A stretch of 64,000 nucleotides of DNA, taken from positions 13,592,220 through 13,656,219 of the forward strand of contig JAEMBT020000001.1 in assembly GCA_018873245.2 (NCBI GenBank), in the 5' to 3' direction. This DNA is from Archegozetes longisetosus. Lineage: Eukaryota > Arthropoda > Arachnida > Sarcoptiformes > Trhypochthoniidae. The position numbers were made by a program, and so were the translations under genes. Shown one piece after another: positions 44,508-58,131 of this stretch (positions are counted from its first letter, which is position 1; each line of letters starts with the position of its first letter). The notes below the pieces were generated by a model. It had not been told where the DNA came from, did not search any database, and saw nothing but the letters and a program-made list of their open reading frames with translations.

Positions 44508-47500
44508 GAGGTCACAGGTCATCATGTATGGTATCGTTGAACTCAGCTTGACGAGACCTTTCCAACGACATATGACTCGTTGATATAGGTCAATAGGAAC
44601 ATTCCGAGCAGGGATTGCTAAGATTCACCCCTATTTCCTAGCTTAACAGATAAATTTGAATGAAGTCTTGCTTTATCTAGATGTTAGTTAAATTAAAGAG
44701 TATGCACGAGATCTGAAAATATATTCAAAATTTTGTTCTGAGTCTTTAATTTGATACATAATTTGAGATAAAAAAGTAAAATGAAAATATTATGTTTAAA
44801 GATATCCCATTGTGAATTAAAACTATACAACTTTTAACTGCAAACGAAAGTTTCTTTCGTTTCACGACAACATGCTCCGAATATCCAGGTGTTGAGATTT
44901 TAAAATTCTACCGCTATATTTTCGTTTATGTAGGTTTTATTCGTCAATCTCAACAAAAAGACCTTCTCTTCCTATTTTATGATCTTTATTATCATTGGAC
45001 ATAGTAATCTAGTAAACTTCACTAAAATAAATTTAATTTCAATTTAATTTGTCACTTCAGGAAAAGTTCAATATCAAAGCATTCGCTAACCGATGACAAA
45101 CATAATAGTCAATAAGAATTTTATTGGTTATCAGGATATGTTTTGAAGCAACTCTTGCAATATTTCGAACAAAACAGAAAATAGCTAATAGAATTTATAA
45201 AAGCTAAGATTGCTATTCTCCTACTAAGTATTGAATAGAGAATTCGTGGGCCTTCTACAAGACTGCCGCATCTATAAATATACTTTAATTTCATCTTATC
45301 TCTATCTTCATTCATTTTGCTTCTACAGTTAGAGCAATTCATGGAGATACCCCAGTAATATGGCATCAAATTACATTTAATTAGAAATGGGATGACTATA
45401 CATCTAGAAAAACTTGATCAAAAAAGTGACTAATGTCACGTCTTCAAAAACTTTTTCGAAATTGAAATTGATGCCTTGTCCTGACTTTTCAGTTGAATCG
45501 ACGAGTAAATGTTCAGTTAGATCCGTTTTTTCTATATAAAGCATATTAACAGATTAAATTCAAATAATCTTCACATATTTGCACTCACTGTTAATGAAAA
45601 TAATCATTATTGGGGTTAGGGTAAATTTAAGTGGTAAACTTTTAAAATTGTCATTTTTAGCACTCTGTAGCTTATGCGATTAAATAAACTAAAATTAGGC
45701 AAAATAGTGCATTAAGTATAAGCTATACGTTGAACATCTAATTAAGGATATTCTACTGTTGGCGTGAAGTTTAGTATATTTTATGCCTAAATTTCAAAAG
45801 TTAATACGTATTTTTAGTATTAAAAATTGTCTTTTTAGCACTCCGTAGCTATGCGCTTAGATAAACAAAATGTTCGTCCCTCTGTAAATGTATATCGTTT
45901 GAAAATCTCTATATAATCTCTAAGTATTTTCCAAAATAATTAATATTTTCAAAATGATTGGTACTCTATAATAATATTAATAATGAAACGAATGGCTTTA
46001 TTAATCAGTTAAATTGTTTTAGTGTTAAAAAGCCGATTTAAAATCAACTTTTACTGTTGTTTCAAATGACTTTGGTTTTAGCGAAGGCGTAAAAACAGTT
46101 TTTAAAATGCTTCGATATAAATATTTATTAAAAAGTATGAAATTGAAGTAAAACATTGAGGAAAACGAAAAATTTGCTTAGTCAGAAAAGTGAGGCAATT
46201 GATGTAAACATAAACCGAATATTATTTGTTTAATTTTTCATACTAAGGAAGTAGTACGCTGATTACTAAAATATGGGCGCTTAATACGAAATCATTATTT
46301 GTATGAACCTAAAAAATACAAGTCTGATAAAATTTATTGAGTTTAAAGTATTAATTCATAGTTTTGTGTATTTTATTTCGAGCAACTGTTTGTCTTGTTC
46401 TCATAAATTATTTTTGATAAACCCTTAATTTTAAAATGATTAACTGAGTGCTCTCAGTAAAAACGTTAAAACTTTTCTAAGCAATACCAGATCTCTATTT
46501 AATCACCTCACAAATTTGACAAATCGCACACTTTGTTTAGCCTATTATACAGCGATATAAATACTATTTATCTCATAAAAAGAAATTATTAATTGAAATC
46601 AAAATATCTTTTTTCTTACTTTAGTGTTTGTAAGTTGAGAAATAGGCACTGGAATATGATTCTGAAGAGTCTTTAATAATTTCGATAGCAATAGATTAAC
46701 CGTAAGATAACTGGCATTAAAAAAGTAGAAATTGACGTTTATTGTCCGTAAATCAACAACTACATGAATGATCCAATTAAGCAGAAACTATTCAAATTGT
46801 TAAAAGTTAGATGAATTTCAATTTAAAAAATGCACCAAAATATTAGTTCTTACACTCAACTTGTAAAGTAGAGCAAACGTTTTATTCACTTCAAAAACAG
46901 AACATCAAATTAGAAATATGAACGAAATGACTTTTTTATTACCTTTGATCATGTGATCGGATACATTGAAATTTTTAATAAATACACAATAGATAGCAGT
47001 CATAAACAATTTGTTTGATATTGTTATTAAATCAGTTATTTAAGCAATAGAGTGCGGTCCATCATATATTTAATTAAAGTTTTATAATTTCTGATCATGT
47101 GAATGAAAATAAAAGAAATATCATTTTGTCTCAAACAATAAAATAAGCATTAAACACGAAATTTCAACCTAATTATATGTATATTAAGTCATGAAAGTTG
47201 TCTTACAATTAATCATTAATTTGAATTGTCTTAAACCTCAATTTAACATATACGAAATGTTTTAATAAAGATTTCATCAAATTTTGATGATTATATAAAT
47301 AAGAATCTTCATAAAATGGAATAATTAATATTCTCATTCTCAGAACTGAATTTACATGAAGAGCTCAATTTACTAATTAATTCAAATTTTTAATTTTTCA
47401 AAACTCTCTGAGGGTTATTTTTTAACTCTTTTAAATTGCAAAGCTTAATATCATCTATAATTTCTTAGTATTGATGTAATTTAGACTAATAGGATATCCG

Positions 47501-49348
47501 ATTCCAATTAGACGTTATTTCTCGAATTTAACTCTCGTTCTTTACAAAATCAACTTTTATAATATATTCAAGCAAGAAATTATACACCACGCATTAAAAT
47601 GAGATTTTTCCATAAATTTTCTACAATTTATCAAATCGAGAACAATTTACTAATAGAAATTCATTCGAGAATATAAGCTATTTGATTTGATACTCCCTGA
47701 ATGTTATTTTATTCTGAAATTATTTCGGCGTAATAATTCGATTTCTTCGTTTCCCTATTAAAAAAATTTCAAGTTATAAATGTTTTAGGTTTGAAAAATA
47801 AAAGTCCAGAAAGAGCTTCAAATCTGGACCAAGAGGCTTGAGTTCTATAACTTACCTCTTTACCTACGAGATTAAACATAGAAAATTATATAAAACTATA
47901 CATTATAAAGTAACAGAAGGGCTTAATTCTGCAGAATTTAGGACCATTTGCGAAATTGAAAAATTTTCATATATTTTGTATCAATGATTCATTTAAAATT
48001 TGGCTTGACTTTGAAAGCTATTTAGTTTAAGAGAATAAATTAACTTATAAGGTACTTATGAGGTATAACGAAAAAAGTTTCAAACAAATCAATGAGCAGA
48101 TTAAGATAAATTTCTTTACTCTAATTTTTAAATTCAACAAAATTCATTAGTTCAATGTAAGTTTTTACATAATTGTGATTTTCAAAACCAGTAAGCTAAT
48201 TTTCAGTACGAGAAATCGTCAGATAAGCCATTGAAGACGTGAACATTACCATTAATAATTTGATAGATAAGAATATACAAAAATTGCAATGAAATTCCGA
48301 TTTTTTGAGTTGGCAAGTTGGATTTCCGAACCTTCGTAATCGTCATTCCCAGCTCTGGAAATATCGATTTTCCCAATTAAAATTTCATGTGGAATCAGAA
48401 TATATAATATTCGTTTCGAATTTCTGGCCCAGGAAGGGTGAAATCCTACCAAAACTTATTTTAGAGATTTCAGAATGCAATTAAAATATGACATCAGTTT
48501 GATAGAAATAAAGAACATTAATCTTTCAGATTGAACTTAAACATTATTTACAACCTTTCAAATATTTTATGCTGAATTAGAATGTAAATTTAATAAAATC
48601 ATTTCTTAGGTAATCAAAGATAATTATAGAAGTGCTCTGATTCATGAAGCTGTTTATCCATACAATGCTAATCTGTATTTACTCTGACAGTAATAATCAT
48701 TTGTTTGTGATTAAATTTCATAACTGAATCAATATTTGTAAGAAAAATTCATAACTAATAAGATTTCATTTTTTCATATCCGATTGGCTGAGGGATTGGC
48801 TCCTGTCGGTCATATTTGTCGACTAATCAAGTCGCACTAAAGATCTAAACATTGACTTAGTGCAATAGTTCGATAAACCTTATATCACCACACAAGTCGT
48901 TACTGAATCAGATTCATCATATCTTCTACAGCCAAGATTTATATTCCTCAACATTTAGCTAATTATAATCAAATTCACAAAAGTAGTTCTGCCGTTTAGA
49001 AATTTTTAATTAATATTTTAGATACGAATAAAACTTGAATAAAACCACTCAATAGAAACTTTATTTAAAACGATTGGACTTCAATACAATGCATACTTTT
49101 GAAAAGACAAAACTTGGTTCAAAGAGTACTTCAAAGGATTAATGACTTTTAGCTTCTCTTGATAATGAGTTTCGCAAACAATAAATATGAATTATTTCTT
49201 ATTTTCTTAGTTAAAGTTAAAAATTTTATAAAATAAATTTTGGTGTTCTAAAAGCTTGAGGTTTTAATGCCCAGCTTTAAGCCTGAGCTGAAATTTTGTC
49301 TCAAAGCCGGGGACTACAGCGTAAAGCTGGAGACTTGGCATCCCTAAC
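44508..49348. other. long gene-poor stretch
   Basis: Very AT-rich with no supported gene. The only structure is a diverged pair of direct repeats near 45643 and 45825 (TTTTTAGCACTCTGTAGCTT and its relative). Scattered short open frames show no motif. Confidence 0.45.
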
Positions 49349-49861
49349 TAGGGTGATCACCTCTGGCTTATCTCATGACGAAACAAAATATCAAAAAGGG
49401 AACCTCACATTTTTAAAAAGAAAATGGCTTTTATTAGTCATTACAAATATTTAGGAATCAAACAGTACATTCTAATATTAAAACATTGAAAACTATTAGT
49501 CATTGTTGATTCCAAAGGTATATTTTTTATTAGAAATGGCATCTTTCAAAAGTTATTCAAAAGTAAAATATGCTGGTTTATATTAGATATAAGTCAAGGC
49601 AGAAGAGATTAATTCAGTAGCTTTTGGTTTTAAACCACAAGTGTTCAAAACATAAAACTAGGTTTCTTATCCCTTATTATTTGCAAAATAAATTCAATGT
49701 TTGAATTTCTAAGAAATATTTTTCTAAACATTTTCAAAATGAAAGTTGTCAAACGGGAAACTAATTGTCCCATCGAGAGTTTTTGGTTTGACGGGATTTC
49801 TGTCTTTTATTTTTAAAAAGACGGGACTGTCCCGTCAAAAACGAGACGGGTGGTCACCCTA
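49349..49861. mobile_element. hAT-type MITE, 513 bp
   Basis: Ends TAGGGTGATCACC and (other strand) TAGGGTGACCACC. The 8-bp flanks TCCCTAAC and TTTCTTAC agree at only 5 positions, so the duplication is doubtful. The terminal sequence is typical of hAT MITEs. A GACGGGACTGTCCCGTC palindrome lies near the right end. Confidence 0.65.
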
Positions 49862-49894
49862 TTTCTTACTATATACTTAAATAGCTATCAAAGT

Positions 49895-50129
49895 GTAGAC
49901 CTGTACATTGAGCCCAAAATTCCTGGCTCGACCCTACCCGAACGAGAATTAAAATTGTTAAAGAGGTAAAGCCTAATCAGTTTATTGTATCAACTTATTT
50001 AAGCCTAATCACTATCTCAAACATATCTTTCGGTGCTGTATTCTTCAAATATCACTTTGAAATAAATTTCGGGTCGACTTGTCTAATCCGATCCGAACGA
50101 ACCTGACCCGAGTCCGATGAACAGGTCTA
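49895..50129. mobile_element. short hAT-like MITE, 235 bp
   Basis: Ends TAGACCTGTACATTGAGCCC and (other strand) TAGACCTGTTCATCGGACTC are imperfect inverted repeats. Flanks TCAAAGTG and TCATATTG match at 6 of 8 positions. No coding sequence. Confidence 0.6.
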
Positions 50130-51030
50130 TCATATTGCTCATCTGTTCAAAGCTTTGATTTCTAAAATAGGTTTTAAACACAACTAGATTTTGTAAAGAT
50201 TTCTAATATTAATCGACATATATAAATTTAATTCTGCACTAGATTTAAATTTCTGTTATTAAATTTTAATTTTAAAATTTTATTCTTTTGAGTTTGAATT
50301 ATTCCCTTTAATAGCTTTTCTTCACAAATAATATTTCATTGGAATATTGATTGTGATATAAAGTTGTTTGATCTTCTTTGATTATTTGTGTTTAATCTAT
50401 AAAACTATTATTTTTACAAGTTAGAAGTTTGAAAAGTTAATTATGTTCCTAAGCCTATAGAAATTCTTATTAGATAATTAACGCTTTATTTTACTTTCTA
50501 AACAATGCCTACAGTTGAAGAGAATTGAGAACATTATCATTAATTTGAACAATACTTGTTTGAAAATAAATTATTGAAAAGTTTCATTAGAATTAAAATA
50601 GTTTTATTCTCTATCTAAAGAAATGTTCTAAAAATAAGATTTAATTACTGAGTAATGTTTTGAAGAGATACCGAAAAAAGTGTTGAAACTTAAGATCAGG
50701 ATATGAATAAGCTTGTATCAACTCATTTATGATACTTTTCTAAATAGTCATTAGTTTTAAAGCTTTCTCAGAAAAAACTCTCATTAAACTTGCCTTAATT
50801 TAAAAAAGTTTTAATCAATAGAAATAAGATTTTGTTCAATAATAAAAGAAATTTGTTTTTATAACTCAATTAAGTTAATGGTAAAGTTCAATAATTGAGT
50901 GTAAATTTTGAAAAATAAACTAGTAGTTAATAATAACGATTCGATTTTTATTGCTTTTTGCAACAAGAAAAAGAGAAACATTCTTTCATTGAGTTTTCAT
51001 TTCATTAAAGGCACTCAGAGATGAAGTGAA
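50130..51030. other. 5' flank of the chemoreceptor gene
   Basis: AT-rich, no gene or clear TATA box seen. Confidence 0.35.
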
Positions 51031-52979
51031 ATGTCTCAAAAGTTATCAAATTTAGGCAAAAACTTAGTTCTACTTTTAAGATATGATCCTTCAAAATCAT
51101 TCGATGAGTCCAATGATCAAAAGTTAATAAAAACTCTTCGTATCGAAAATATTGACCAGGGGTTATATCGTTTCGGGTTAAGAAGCCGAAGGCTAATTAA
51201 TGATGATTATGATAGCTATAAGAAATTAAAACCTTTAAAACTATGGAAAAAAACATTTCTCTTTATGATAAATTTTTGCACTTCTTTAATTGCGTTCGAT
51301 TAGGAATTGGTTTGATGACAGATAATCCAAACATCTCGGTATTGGTGGGAGATTTAAGTATATATTGGGGTAAACCGCGTATCATGTATTCGGCTCCGAT
51401 CTTTGGCTGGCATTTGATGGCACTCTTGATAACTAGTATTTACCAGTTCGCCTCTGAAAAAGACAAACAATGGTTAGACCCGTTCAGGCTATGGATCGGT
51501 CAGCGAACTCCTAATGATGTCATGCTCATGACAATGAGGTAAATAAATTCGAGCTTATAAGTAATTTTCGCTTAAGCTCGAGTCTTGTTTAGAATTACTC
51601 GACAGGCAACAAGCTAGCTCTTGAATTTTAAAGCTTAAATAAATTAAATTGTTTCTAAAATTTTTAAACTTTGGCAACCCTTTTGAAGACAAGTATACAA
51701 ATGGAGAACAAGAACCAAACTTATATTCTTCGTCGGTCAGTTTATGGTAGTCAATTCAGTAATAATCGGAGGCATTCTTTTCTTCGCAACGTTAATATAC
51801 TTGCATCCCAAAAGTAACTTCGCGATTGGTCTCATTTGGACATTAGATATAACACTTGAAACTTATTTGATTTCGGGCTGCATCAAATATAATTTCGCAT
51901 ATTTCCACTCTCTTTGCTATTATCTGGTCCTGAGGTACAGACAAATAAATCGAAAAATTGATTTCATAGTCTCCGAAATCAGAGAAAACAAACCACTTTC
52001 AAACCGAAAATCAATGCTAGTAAAGATACTTGAAGAACACAATCGATTATCGGCAGAAGTGGCCTCTTATGATTACTTCTGGATGAAATACATAGCGATA
52101 ATGTATTGCTTTTATGTGCCGCTCAATTGCTTACTGCTCTATGTAATCATATTTGTCGAAACACATATATTTACGTGGGCTTTCAATATTGTGCTGTTTT
52201 GTGAAAGTTTTACAATACTACTGATTGTTATCTTTTCCGCTTCGATGGTTCCCTTTGAGGTATTAATACTATTTACTTAGCATTTCTTGTTTGAAAGCAG
52301 AGAATATATGTTTTGTTTGATTTTTAAAGTGCTAAGTACTGAATTTTAGACCAAAATATTTAACACATATTTCACTTAAGAGTTAGTGAATGCTTTCAAT
52401 GGAAAATTGAAAGCTTATTTTTTGTAGGTTTCTGTTTGCTAGAAGAGTGATATATGAAAGCCTTTCAGTTTACTTAGACGTCAATAAAGCCATTGAAAAC
52501 TTTTACTAAGCTTATCATTCAATAATATTTAGGTCTTAATTGTTTAAATTAAATTATGTTTCTTTAAAGAGACCTTTAATGTCAGTCAGATTTTTCAGCA
52601 GTCAGTAAAAAGAATGTTTTGTAATCTGAAAATGTCATGATTTTTCATATAATTGATGGTCTAATGAGTCCAATTGATGGATAGGTTCAAAGGTCATACG
52701 TGAAGCTAAACTCTTTGTGCACCAAAAAGTGGCCGATAGAACAGGCCGTCAAATTGGCTCATTTGGTGCCACGAATAGGCAATGGTGACATCAGTTTCAC
52801 ATGTTATAAGCTATTCTCTATCACATATGGAAGATTTGTTGAAGTAATCAAAATGTTAAACTTTCACTAGTTTCAACAAGTTTTTTGCATAACTATACTC
52901 TTTGTTAATTTTTCAGATGTTGGCTTTGTTTGGGAGTACTTTCTTACTTACTATTGATATGCTTAAAAAGAATTACTGA
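51031..52979 (+). CDS. gustatory-receptor-like seven-transmembrane chemoreceptor, four exons, one apparent 1-base error
   Basis: Exons 51031-51538, 51689-52259, 52685-52843 and 52917-52979. All three junctions keep frame (AG|A CAA; GAG|GTT; GAA|ATG). Exon 1 changes frame inside an A7 run at 51247-51253: one more A would join LKPLKLWKK to NISLYDKFLHFFNCVRLG and give 433 residues, the normal size for gustatory receptors. Hydrophobic segments are visible at RIMYSAPIFGWHLMALLITS, LIFFVGQFMVVNSVIIGGIL, the MKYIAIMYCFYVPLNCLLLY region and FNIVLFCESFTILLIVIFSA, with a hydrophilic loop holding KILEEHNRLSAEVASYDYFW. The C-terminal exons read FTCYKLFSITYGRFVE and MLALFGSTFLLTID, as in 7tm_7 receptors. 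These are ligand-gated channels in chemosensory neurons; ligand unknown. Could be a young pseudogene if the indel is real. Confidence 0.75.
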
Positions 52980-54090
52980 TGTGATCTATATTTTTGTCGC
53001 TCAGTCATTTAGCCATAGAAATTTTAGATCTCTATTTTCACGTATTTCGTAGGCTTTCTAGAAACTATTAAACCTTTTAGAAGATATCTAATAACTAAAT
53101 GTTTGATTCTGTGATCTGTAAGTTTATTGAAAGTTAGCTATATTAACTTATGATTCGCACTTTTACTGGGAGCCGACTCCAAGAGTTCACTCGTTAACAT
53201 ATACGTCGGGTCCTAGTGACTTATTTTAATTGATTCTACATTGTAATCTTAAATGTAATGCATTGTCTTAGCTGTTTATTCTTACAATAAAATTTCGTAA
53301 AGCCCTAAACCTGAGTCTATTAATTAATTGCTGATGTGCGAGCAGATGCAGGCATAGCATTTTTGAGGAAAGTAGAAAATTTGGAAAATGGTATTACCAT
53401 TCACTTTGTTTTTTCCTAAAGTTTATTACTTGGTCTCATTTTTTCGTAAGAAATGCACAGCTTTGCGAAAAATGAATTAGCTAAAAAACTAATAATTTTT
53501 CTTACTATTAACTTCTTTGTAATGAAGTTCGAAGGACTGTACTTTAGTGCAATTTTCACTATTTTATCTGAGTTTGAGCCAAGAATTTGCTTTAAAAGCA
53601 ATCTATATTCGCTTAATAAACTATTTTAGGTGTTGTAGAATACAATAAGTAACAAAATACTTCTGAGAAAAAACTCCAAATTTCAAAAAATAAAAATCCT
53701 TTTTTCTAAGCAAATTAATACTAGCAAAAAGTTCTCATTTGGACCTCAATAATTGAATTTATAGCTCTAAAAAAATTTGTTAATCGAATATAAAGTAAAA
53801 TTAGACGGAAAAAACTGGAAATAATGCTAAGACTTTTTCGATACCGAATTAATACGAGAAGTATAAGAAAAGCATGAGAGCATTGCGATCACTATTACTG
53901 TACAAATGAATAACTAGATTAATGTAAAAACACTTATTGAACCGAAACCGAACTTGTTTTTCTTGAATGCCAATGACTTAATACTCAAATAATAAGAAAA
54001 CATGTTACATAACTGGTTGAAGACTTCACATATATTTGTGCTGTCGATACATAAAGTCTTCAAAAGTTTTTTTGAACAAATACTGTTAAA
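52980..54090. other. intergenic, no gene recognised
   Basis: AT-rich. It includes two AATAAA-like motifs (about 53287 and 53611), the first a possible polyadenylation signal for the receptor. Confidence 0.35.
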
Positions 54091-54955
54091 ATGTATGCTA
54101 TTATTTGTTATTTACTAATGGGATTCAATGTGGTTAAAGCAAAGAATTATTTCTTTGTACCGGTAAGTTGTTGTTTAACTACTTGCTTTTTAGGTACTTT
54201 TCAAAGATTTTTGAAGAGTAAAGGTTTTATTATAATCTTTGATATTTTAGCGGCAATGCTGCTGAAATTTTTGTCGTTTTAAGTGGAAAACAACTTTTGA
54301 AATGTTTAAAGACTTAAAAAATCAAATTATGCTTAGTAATTTTAAACATAAGTTTTTCAACAAAAACTTTTCCAAACTTTTAGAAACTTAAGAAAATTGT
54401 ATTTTATGTCTAACTTTACTAAAGGAAATGTCAGCTTATGCAAAGATGTTATGCGAAAGCGGACTCCCCGGAACTGCAAATCCACTATTTTGTCCAGATC
54501 CACCACAATCCTCTCTTCGAAGTCCAATATTCAAAGAACCAGGAGCAGATCATTTCTCAGCAACGACACCTCCATCACAACTATTCATAACCCAACCATT
54601 CGTAGAGTTAACACAACTTCAACCGGCAATACCGTTGCGTCACATAAAGACTCAGAAGAGAATAAGTAGACATCAGATCCCCCTCTGGTCTGACCATAGA
54701 ATGAGTGGAACAGTTCCAACAGTTAAGAAAGAGATGAAAAAGATTTATTTGATTCCGTGGTCATCAAAATCTGAGACCAGAGTTAAGCCGATCATTGATT
54801 TTCTATTAGTTCCGGACGACATCCTACGACCTGATGCACCACTTGATACCCTTAAGAGTGATACCTATGATGATGACCATGATAACGGTCATGACCATCA
54901 TTTCGAACATACGATAGAAGCGAGAAGGAGAAGAAAACATCAGAGAAAAGATTGA
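54091..54955 (+). CDS. secreted Pro-rich protein with acidic/His-rich and basic tail, unknown function
   Basis: Exon 1 (54091-54162) encodes a signal peptide (YAIICYLLMGFNVVKA) plus KNYFFVP and ends at a consensus donor GTAAGTT. The best-framed acceptor is CTAAAG at 54424, giving exon 2 54425-54955 and 200 residues in total. Exon 2 has a Pro/Ser-rich part (GLPGTANPLFCPDPPQSSL), then WSSKSETRVKPIIDFLLVP, an Asp/His-rich run (DDDHDNGHDHHFEH) and a basic end (EARRRRKHQRKD). In a frame one base off, coding-like sequence continues to 55066 (PKSYITTESDERYNYRQ then HPDDDPYETS). The true C-terminus may lie there if a base is missing near 54948. No family recognised; the DDDHDNGHDHH run could bind metal. 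Confidence 0.5.
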
Positions 54956-55075
54956 GAGTTAGAAAGCCGAAGAGTTATATAACCACCGAATCTGACGAGC
55001 GCTACAATTATAGACAAGTAACTAAACCTGCTTATCACCCGGATGATGATCCTTATGAAACATCTTAAGTAAGAA

Positions 55076-58000
55076 TTTTGAGCGAAAAATGCAATATCAG
55101 AAACTCATTATTCACTTGATTGGGTTTACACCGCTCGTAAAACTTGTGATTAAGTTCTGTAGTTCTTGCTTTGCTTTTGTGCCATAACTTGATAGTATTA
55201 AAACTTGTTTACTTCATTTCTTCTCCAATTATGAGTAATAGAAAAATAGTGATTTACTGCTTTTATAATAGTGGAGTCTTTTAGATCATTAAAATACTGC
55301 TGAATAGTACATAAATTATTGGTTCTCTTAAGCGTGAATTGTCATATTGTTCAATTATAGCTTTATATATGATATTATCTTTCTCAATATATAATGCTTT
55401 GTTTGGAAGATCCGCTACCGTTAAGAAAAAAGTAGATATGAATCTAATTAAAGAAATAACTTTTCAAACAGACTGTATCTCATGATCTTTTTTCATGTAA
55501 TTTATTCGATATAAGTATTATTAGCCTTAATAAAAAGTTATGCTTTTCAACTACATAAACTTTTTATTATTCTCGCGAAAATAATGACATTTTTCCTATT
55601 AGAAAACTTATTTTTATATCGTATCTATGAAAATTATTGTTTTAATTTTTTTTTCACCAAATAGCAAATTAAGTCAGTATTATTTCATTTTCTTATTAAA
55701 AAATAATCTTATTTTTGTAGATGAGAACAAATTATTAAACTTTCATAACTTCTCAAACTTGTTATTGAAGGAGACTTAGCAAAAAACATGATGAGAAAAG
55801 TTTTTCTTCTCATAAACTCAACAAATATTGTTATTGATGAAGAGGAATAAAATAGACATAAAATAGTTCAGAGCATAACAAAAAAGGTTAAATTAAATTA
55901 AGTCAAAGTCGAAATTAGGATTAATTAAAAATATGTGAAATGTATTGAAGTAGACATAGAAGTGACCCAAATAAGAGATTAAAGAATACTCTTTCTTTAA
56001 AAAACAACATGATTTCGCATCTAAAAAGTATTGGCAACACAACAATGGACTTGTCAACAAACATAAAAAGTTTAAAAACTAACCTAAACTTCAAAGCCAT
56101 TGTCAATACCATACAACTTTTATCATAATTGGCAATCTAAACCTACAAACCGTTAGGCAAATAGATTCCTAAATAATTATTTCCGATTCAGAGAATTTTC
56201 AAGTGAATTGAAATCTCAAATAAATGGAGTTTTTTTCGCTACTGACTTAATCTATACAATACTTGAGGGCAATTATTGTTTGATTTATTTCTTTGATATA
56301 TTTATCTGAAAAGCAGAAGATTTTTGGGGCTAAATAGAGGGGTGATTCAAATTAGTGATGCACTAGTTCTCGTATGTGTCGTTAAGTTTTTCTCTTCTTA
56401 TTCAATGCCAATGTCATTGACAAATATAACCACTGTTTCTCCCTTAGTCTTCATTTTATTTAAACAAACATGTTTTTTGTTTTCATAATTAAATCATAAT
56501 ACAATAGTGTTTTGCTTTTCATCTTCATCTTGAAAAATTAGTTCTAACAGCTTTTGTTTATTAATCATATCTAATAAATTTGTTTTCTTTCTTGTCTCAT
56601 TGTTTTCTCTTTGATTGACTTTTCCATTCAGTAAGTTTTCTCTTAATTTTATTTTTACAACTATATAAATGATCTAAATGCTAATTTCTAATTAATTAAT
56701 TTATCTAATTATCATTGAACTTGAATTATAACTTGTTCGCGATAGTGAATATGTGTTGATTTTCTATTGATGAAGTCTTTAGTATTTTATATTTAGTAAT
56801 AATTGAAAAACGTCATATCTAAGAAACTATAATATAAGTGAAGTTGTATGGGCTCAGTCAATTGACTATTATCTATTTTTATCTCTTCTAACTCAATACT
56901 TATCTGATACTGTAAAGTGAAATTTTTCCGATCGACTTGATTTTATAAGTTCTAGCGCTACTATTTCCACAAGACATCATTTTGACAATAGGTCTTATTG
57001 AACAAGTTATTGATATGTATCATATAGATAATTGAATAAACAAATTGAATAATTACCATTACCAGTTTCAGCAATTTTCGAGAATTACACATTTATGGTT
57101 ATGTTAATAGCTCGTATAAAAATTAATAAATTGGAGCCTTTAACAATTTAGAAAATTTCAGGTCAATTGAATTACTAAGAATTAGAGTTCTAATTGTGAT
57201 AAACATAAGTTCTATAACAAGACAAACCGTAAAGCTAATTGTCCACAGTTTATTGAGATCTCAAGTGATTTATCCACCGAATTTGATAAGGCATGTCTTA
57301 TACAATTCATTTTTAAAGTCGATTGTCGAATTAATAGAAAACTCATAATCAACAGACATAAGCAATAAGTAATGTAAAAATATTAACAAGCACAAGATTT
57401 AACAAGCATTGAAGACTTATATGCTCGACCTTATTCAAATGTAGGATAAAATATATGTCAGTAAGATTACAATTTTTATTTGCTACACATTAGACTAGCA
57501 TATGTGTTATTTGACAAGCATTTAATTTTCAAATATTTGCAACTTAGGAACAATTATCTGGTGATCTTTGAACTTTATTGTTAATTTATTCTGAAATGAG
57601 AATTCGGGCTGATTTAGTCCTGTAAGAAAATTTTTGATTTTGATTTTGTTGCTGTATTTCAACTTTTAGTACATGAATAACCATATGATCAAGTGGAGGA
57701 AATTAAATCGATCATAATGGCTGCAGTTCGATCCTCCAAAGCAATTTCAACTTACAATGCAACCAACTAGTTTTTTATATCTATAATATTTTCAAGGGAA
57801 AAATATTTAATTACATCTTCTAAACTAATCTTCAACTCGTATCAGTCATTCAGGAATTTTATAATCCTAACTCAAATAAGGCTATTCGTGAATGCAAAAA
57901 TAATTGATTAGTTGTTCCTTTGATGGTCTTCCTCAACTATATTGACTTAATACCTTACATTCAATCTATTTCTTATCCTATGTGAACAGAATCAAATGTT

Positions 58001-58131
58001 CAATATATTAGAGTTCATGATAAGAGATATCCTGAAGAGCATACTTAATTTGATATTCTAATAGAAAAACAATAATACGAGTTGTAATTAGTCAAAAGGC
58101 TAACATTTTTAAATAGTTCAAAACTTTTCAC
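55076..58131. other. long intergenic stretch, no gene recognised
   Basis: Very AT-rich. Open frames here are short and lack motifs. Nothing else recognised. Confidence 0.45.

Noticed and set aside
45121..45369. Minus-strand frame with four cysteines near its start (CSNCRSKM) and two hydrophobic stretches
   Set aside because: No family match, no signal peptide at the Met and no splice context.
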